From a virus, in IMG/VR virus record IMGVR_UViG_3300023178_001855, positions 1 through 30,358 of that record: 30,358 bases of DNA; one strand, 5' to 3'. The notes under the pieces are model-generated. The model searched no databases and was not told the DNA's origin. It saw only the letters and a list, made by a program, of their open reading frames with translations. Below, in pieces: positions 27,827-30,358 of this stretch. Position numbers and translations under genes: made by a program. The stretch's first letter is position 1; every line of letters starts with the position of its first letter.

Positions 27827-28608
27827 TATTTCTTTCCTGCTTTTGACTTCTTGCCCCAAGACTTGCCGCGACCTCGCTCTTTGCAGGCTGAAGGTGTTGG
27901 GCGACAAGAAGGATACTTAGAGCGCTTTTCTTTTCCAGATCGACCGCAAGGCTTGCACTTTCCTTTACGACAAGTGTTGCAATCAACCCAGCCGCCTTTC
28001 TTACCGGGAGCGCCCTTGCGCTTGAACCAGTCTCTTAGATTGGACTCTTTGCTTGATTCGCTACCTGCTTTCTTTTTTTTTGCTTCCTCGATCGTTCCGA
28101 GTTTAGAGTAGTAGGCTGGATCTTCGTAGACATGATCTATAGCAATCTCGTGTGCTATCTCTTCGTCTGTTGTGTGTTCTAGTTCTACCTCAATTCCTCT
28201 ATCAATCTCGGCTTCGATCTGTTCTAGTGAAACGCCGTGTCTATCGGCAAGTTGCTGGTGGATTGACTCCATAGAGCCTTCCATTCCAGAAGTAAGACCG
28301 CCGGGAATGCGCTCTTTGAACTCTCTTAGAACAGCAGCGTGCTCTTCTGCGATAATTTGTAGTAAATGGTCGTCTAGTTCTAGACCTTCGTTCTTCTTAG
28401 ACTTATTGCCCCAGTTTTTAGCACCAACTTTGCGGCACTTGACGAGAGCACCAGAGGCATAAGCACTAGGCCACACGTCATAGCGAGCGCGAACCTTGTG
28501 GTAGCAAGCGTCACGCTTTGCTTTCTTCTTCTTTTTCTTCTTTTTTCTTTTCTCATCTAACGCAATCTCTTCAAGAGCGTCTTCGTCTATTTCATAAAGG
28601 TCTTCCAT
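27826..28608 (-). CDS. 260-aa basic Cys-module protein with polylysine tract
   Basis: Unrecognised, but with two modules I associate with aquatic phage hypotheticals. Residues 21-31 are a near-pure Lys run (RKKKKKKKKAK). ACYHKVRARYDVWPSAYASG (34-53), then ALVKCRKVGAKNWGN, is the first Cys module. The middle is acidic and helical with LLQIIAEEHAAVLREFKER (82-100). The C-terminus has WFKRKGAPGKKGGWVDCNTC, then GKCKPCGRSG and YPSCRPTPSACKERG, a second Cys-rich basic module that I recall as DUF5872. Function and location are unknown; DNA binding or a virion role would suit the charge. The A-rich Lys tract is a candidate slippage site. It overlaps the 802-aa gene by 1 nt. Confidence 0.72.
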   Translation of the reverse strand: MEDLYEIDEDALEEIALDEKRKKKKKKKKAKRDACYHKVRARYDVWPSAYASGALVKCRKVGAKNWGNKSKKNEGLELDDHLLQIIAEEHAAVLREFKERIPGGLTSGMEGSMESIHQQLADRHGVSLEQIEAEIDRGIEVELEHTTDEEIAHEIAIDHVYEDPAYYSKLGTIEEAKKKKAGSESSKESNLRDWFKRKGAPGKKGGWVDCNTCRKGKCKPCGRSGKEKRSKYPSCRPTPSACKERGRGKSWGKKSKAGKK

Positions 28609-28634
28609 TTACCACACCTCGGTAGTAAATAGTG

Positions 28635-29600
28635 CTACTTATCGTTACACTCCCTAGAAATTCGGTTTAGAAATGTCTTCAATTCTTCCCAGTTTAGTTC
28701 TCCAAAGCCGTCTTCCATCATTAGTTTCAGCAGTTCGGTCTTGTTGAAGTCGCACTCAAAGTTCTGGAGGGCGTGATCGATAATCTGTGTGCCCTGAACG
28801 GAGATAAGCGGAGAGTACAACTGCATCATTTTGTAGTTGTGCTCAATAACTTTTTTTGACTCTCGGATGTTCTTATAGACTTTGAGTTTTGAGTCTGTGT
28901 TCTCGCAGTAATCGAGCAGTTCGTCAATCGTCACGCTTCGCTCTTCGCTCATAAAAGGCAACTTACCTGCAATCGTCTTGAAACCCACACGGCTGACGCC
29001 CGGAAGGTTATCGCTTGCGTCGCCAACCATAGCGCGAGCAAGAGCCATGTTTGTGGGGTGAATGCCGAGAGACTCAATAACGGTCTTCTTGGTCTCAATC
29101 TTATCTGTGGTTGGGCGATAGACTACTGTCTCTTCGTTGCACAATTGAAGAAAGTCCTTGTCGTTGGAGACGATTACCTTCTGCCAACCCTTGTAATGCG
29201 GAGAGCCACACACATAAGAGATAATGTCGTCTGCTTCCACTCTTTCAAGAACAAGTTGAATGATCGGCATTTGATTGAAATACTCAATCGTTCGCATCTG
29301 CTGCCACAACTTGTTCTGTAGTTCTTCGTTCTCAGTTAGATTGTGAACGGCGCGATTGAGACGCAGAGGCTTTCGCCCTTCCTTATAGCCAGAGTCAAGA
29401 GACTTGCGCTTTTGAGAACCATTTGGTCCGTCCCAGCAGATCACAATCTCATTTGGTTTGGTCATTCGGACCAACTTCTGTAGGATCTTCATAGATCCCT
29501 TGATTCCGCCAATCGGCTGTCCGTGATTAGACAGACTCGGATCAACGATAAACGCCCTCAAGAACATGTTGAGGGCGTCAATAACTAGCACACGCTTCAT
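28635..29600 (-). CDS. 5'-3' exonuclease / flap endonuclease (T4 RNase H-like)
   Basis: A 321-residue nuclease of the PIN/FEN family. It starts VLVIDALNMFLRAF (4-17, first metal Asp), then IVICWDGPNGSQKRKSLDSG (the Lys/Arg helical arch region), VEADDIISYV (122-131), VSNDKDFLQL and MVGDASDNLPGVSRVGFKTI, the helix-hairpin-helix DNA-binding element. All metal-ligand Asp residues of the motifs are present. It removes RNA primers and 5' flaps during lagging-strand synthesis, the job of T4 RNase H or of the PolI exonuclease domain; a DnaE replicase lacks this activity, so the phage brings its own. GGAGGTAAACT precedes ATG and a promoter lies 19-47 nt upstream. Confidence 0.92.
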   Translation of the reverse strand: MKRVLVIDALNMFLRAFIVDPSLSNHGQPIGGIKGSMKILQKLVRMTKPNEIVICWDGPNGSQKRKSLDSGYKEGRKPLRLNRAVHNLTENEELQNKLWQQMRTIEYFNQMPIIQLVLERVEADDIISYVCGSPHYKGWQKVIVSNDKDFLQLCNEETVVYRPTTDKIETKKTVIESLGIHPTNMALARAMVGDASDNLPGVSRVGFKTIAGKLPFMSEERSVTIDELLDYCENTDSKLKVYKNIRESKKVIEHNYKMMQLYSPLISVQGTQIIDHALQNFECDFNKTELLKLMMEDGFGELNWEELKTFLNRISRECNDK

Positions 29601-29606
29601 AGTTTA

Positions 29607-29647
29607 CCTCCACCCCATAATCTAACAGGGTGGAGGCTCGCTGTCAA
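29607..29647 (-). promoter_or_regulatory. Sigma-70 promoter with inverted repeat upstream of the exonuclease gene
   Basis: Minus-strand TTGACA (29642-29647), 17-nt spacer, TAGATT (29619-29624). A perfect 9-bp inverted repeat (29607-29615 and 29628-29636) has the -10 box in its loop, and its promoter-distal arm contains GGAGG, the gene's ribosome site. The -35 box overlaps the UvsX stop codon at 29644. Confidence 0.8.
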
Positions 29648-30358
29648 GAGGCTTTGTCTACTTCGTAGAAATCAGATGCCTCGCCTTCGCGCTTATCAAA
29701 CTTCTGGACAACTACTTCATCCATGAAATCCATGACGTGCTGTTTGAACTCAGGATCGTTTTCTAGGATCTCAGCCCATTTGCTTGGCTGGAACTTCTTG
29801 GTGTAACCTTTGTGCTCAAAGGTGTACCAAGAGCCAGCAACCTGCATAAAGCCTTTGAGAGCATCAAACCAACTCTCTTCATCCTGAACACCAATCTTGT
29901 CGGTTCCCCATAGAATGCGGAAGGCACAAGTTCTGCCCTGTGTTCCAAAGCGCGACTTTTCAAGTTTTACCTTGACCTCCGACCCAATGCGGAATCCGTT
30001 TTCGTCGTCAACGAATGCTTTCTTACTCTTGCGACCTGTGAGCCAGATGCGTAGAGAGTAGGAGTAGTGCATTGCCTTACCACCGGGAGTAATGTAGGGG
30101 GTCGTCATGGCAATCTGACGAGCCATTGGTCCCTGTGGAATGTTGGTCTTCAACTGATTGAGGACAAGGAATGTTGCCTGCTTATCAGCAAGCGGGACAA
30201 TCAACTTAGACATTCCCTTCGCAAGAATGCGTGCCTTGGTGGCAACTGAAGACTGCGGATTGAAGTCTCCTTCTACATCTGAGATAGAAGGCGTGAATGC
30301 AAGAGAGTCCCAAATGAAGAGCATCTTGTCGCTGGCTGCCGCAAGAATGTCTTCAATT
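29644..30358 (-). CDS. RecA/UvsX-like recombinase, 5' part beyond window
   Basis: The frame is open to the window edge, so only the C-terminal part (about 237 residues) is visible; the Walker A loop lies outside. MLFIWDSLAF (Walker B, conserved D-S) is followed by KARILAKGMSKLIVPLADKQ, LVLNQLKTNIPQGPM (loop L1-side N-Q motif), YITPGGKAMHYSYSLRIWLT (L2 region and following strands) and KVKLEKSRFGTQGRTCAFRI, the order found in RecA and UvsX. An acidic C-terminal tail (EGEASDFYEVDKAS) resembles the regulatory tails of these proteins. The role is strand exchange and recombination-dependent replication. It sits upstream of the flap nuclease and helicase, a replication block. T4 UvsX-like fits better than bacterial RecA because of length and context, but this is inference. 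Confidence 0.88.
   Translation of the reverse strand, partial: IEDILAAASDKMLFIWDSLAFTPSISDVEGDFNPQSSVATKARILAKGMSKLIVPLADKQATFLVLNQLKTNIPQGPMARQIAMTTPYITPGGKAMHYSYSLRIWLTGRKSKKAFVDDENGFRIGSEVKVKLEKSRFGTQGRTCAFRILWGTDKIGVQDEESWFDALKGFMQVAGSWYTFEHKGYTKKFQPSKWAEILENDPEFKQHVMDFMDEVVVQKFDKREGEASDFYEVDKAS

Noticed and set aside
27827-27907. N-terminal 27-residue extension of the 802-aa protein
   Set aside because: It lies inside the previous gene, lacks a ribosome site, and the ATG at 27826 has a good one with a TAATG overlap.
1-30358. tRNA, rRNA or attachment-site sequences
   Set aside because: The few non-coding gaps are under about 125 nt and hold promoters or hairpins; I saw no cloverleaf, and no direct repeat suitable as an att core.

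Overview
This window looks like a segment of a large tailed-phage (Caudoviricetes) genome. It holds 42 protein genes, all on the minus strand, packed with 1-nt (TAATG), 4-nt (ATGA) or slightly larger overlaps, with no rRNA, tRNA, CRISPR array or insertion sequence that I can see. The content is viral: a RecA/UvsX recombinase, a 5'-3' exonuclease, a DnaB-type helicase, a peptidoglycan amidase, dUTPase, ThyX and class II ribonucleotide reductase sit among many small unrecognised basic, acidic or zinc-binding proteins of types I associate with aquatic phages. The host is bacterial and not identifiable here. Eight near-consensus sigma-70 promoters (TTGACA, 16-17 nt, TAnnnT) suggest that host RNA polymerase transcribes this region.

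Layout in the direction of transcription (30358 to 1). (a) 30358-25418: the 3' part of a RecA/UvsX gene, a flap/5'-3' exonuclease, and two Cys/Lys-rich proteins, one of them 802 residues with nine 26-residue LRV/HEAT-like repeats. (b) 25317-20567: DnaB-type helicase, B12-dependent RNR, a zinc-finger protein, GroES-like protein and an amidase/endolysin. (c) 20528-17274: ThyX, a small protein, a 210-aa protein with a possible capsid-targeting N-terminus, a Rossmann-like protein and a nucleotidyltransferase-like protein. (d) 17277-15823: a cluster of tiny paralogues that begin M[KR]VGD[LY]V and mostly end LLSEA, with a zinc-ribbon ORF and a 133-aa helical protein. (e) 15823-10442: a complete DNA polymerase III alpha subunit with all nine PHP metal ligands, a 47-aa basic protein, a terminator-like hairpin, a J-domain protein, and an archaeal-size adenylosuccinate synthetase homologue (PurA/PurZ superfamily). 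(f) 10409-5028: UV-damage endonuclease, a possible GapR-like protein, dUTPase, N6-adenine methyltransferase, a zinc-finger protein, a DUF3310 protein, thioredoxin-like protein, an IMPDH/GMPR-family enzyme, a possible RHH protein, a sigma region 4-like protein and a very acidic Met-rich protein. (g) 4947-7: a membrane protein, ClpP-like protein, a conspicuously AT-rich gene resembling a restriction endonuclease followed by a D12-class adenine methyltransferase, GroEL, and two small proteins.

How the genes work together: replication and repair (recombinase, flap nuclease, helicase, DnaE, UVDE) are joined to deoxynucleotide supply (RNR, ThyX, dUTPase, thioredoxin, DUF3310) and to two purine-branch enzymes (PurA/PurZ-like and GuaB/GuaC-like). 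The purine pair could rebalance host A/G pools or feed 2-aminoadenine synthesis. A second theme is protein quality control: GroEL, GroES, a J-domain protein and ClpP-like protein all occur within 21 kb. The best candidates for something undescribed are the purine-branch pair, the AT-rich restriction-modification-like pair, the short promoter-ribosome-site cassettes, and the tandem MKVGDLV family whose 3' coding end doubles as the next gene's ribosome site.
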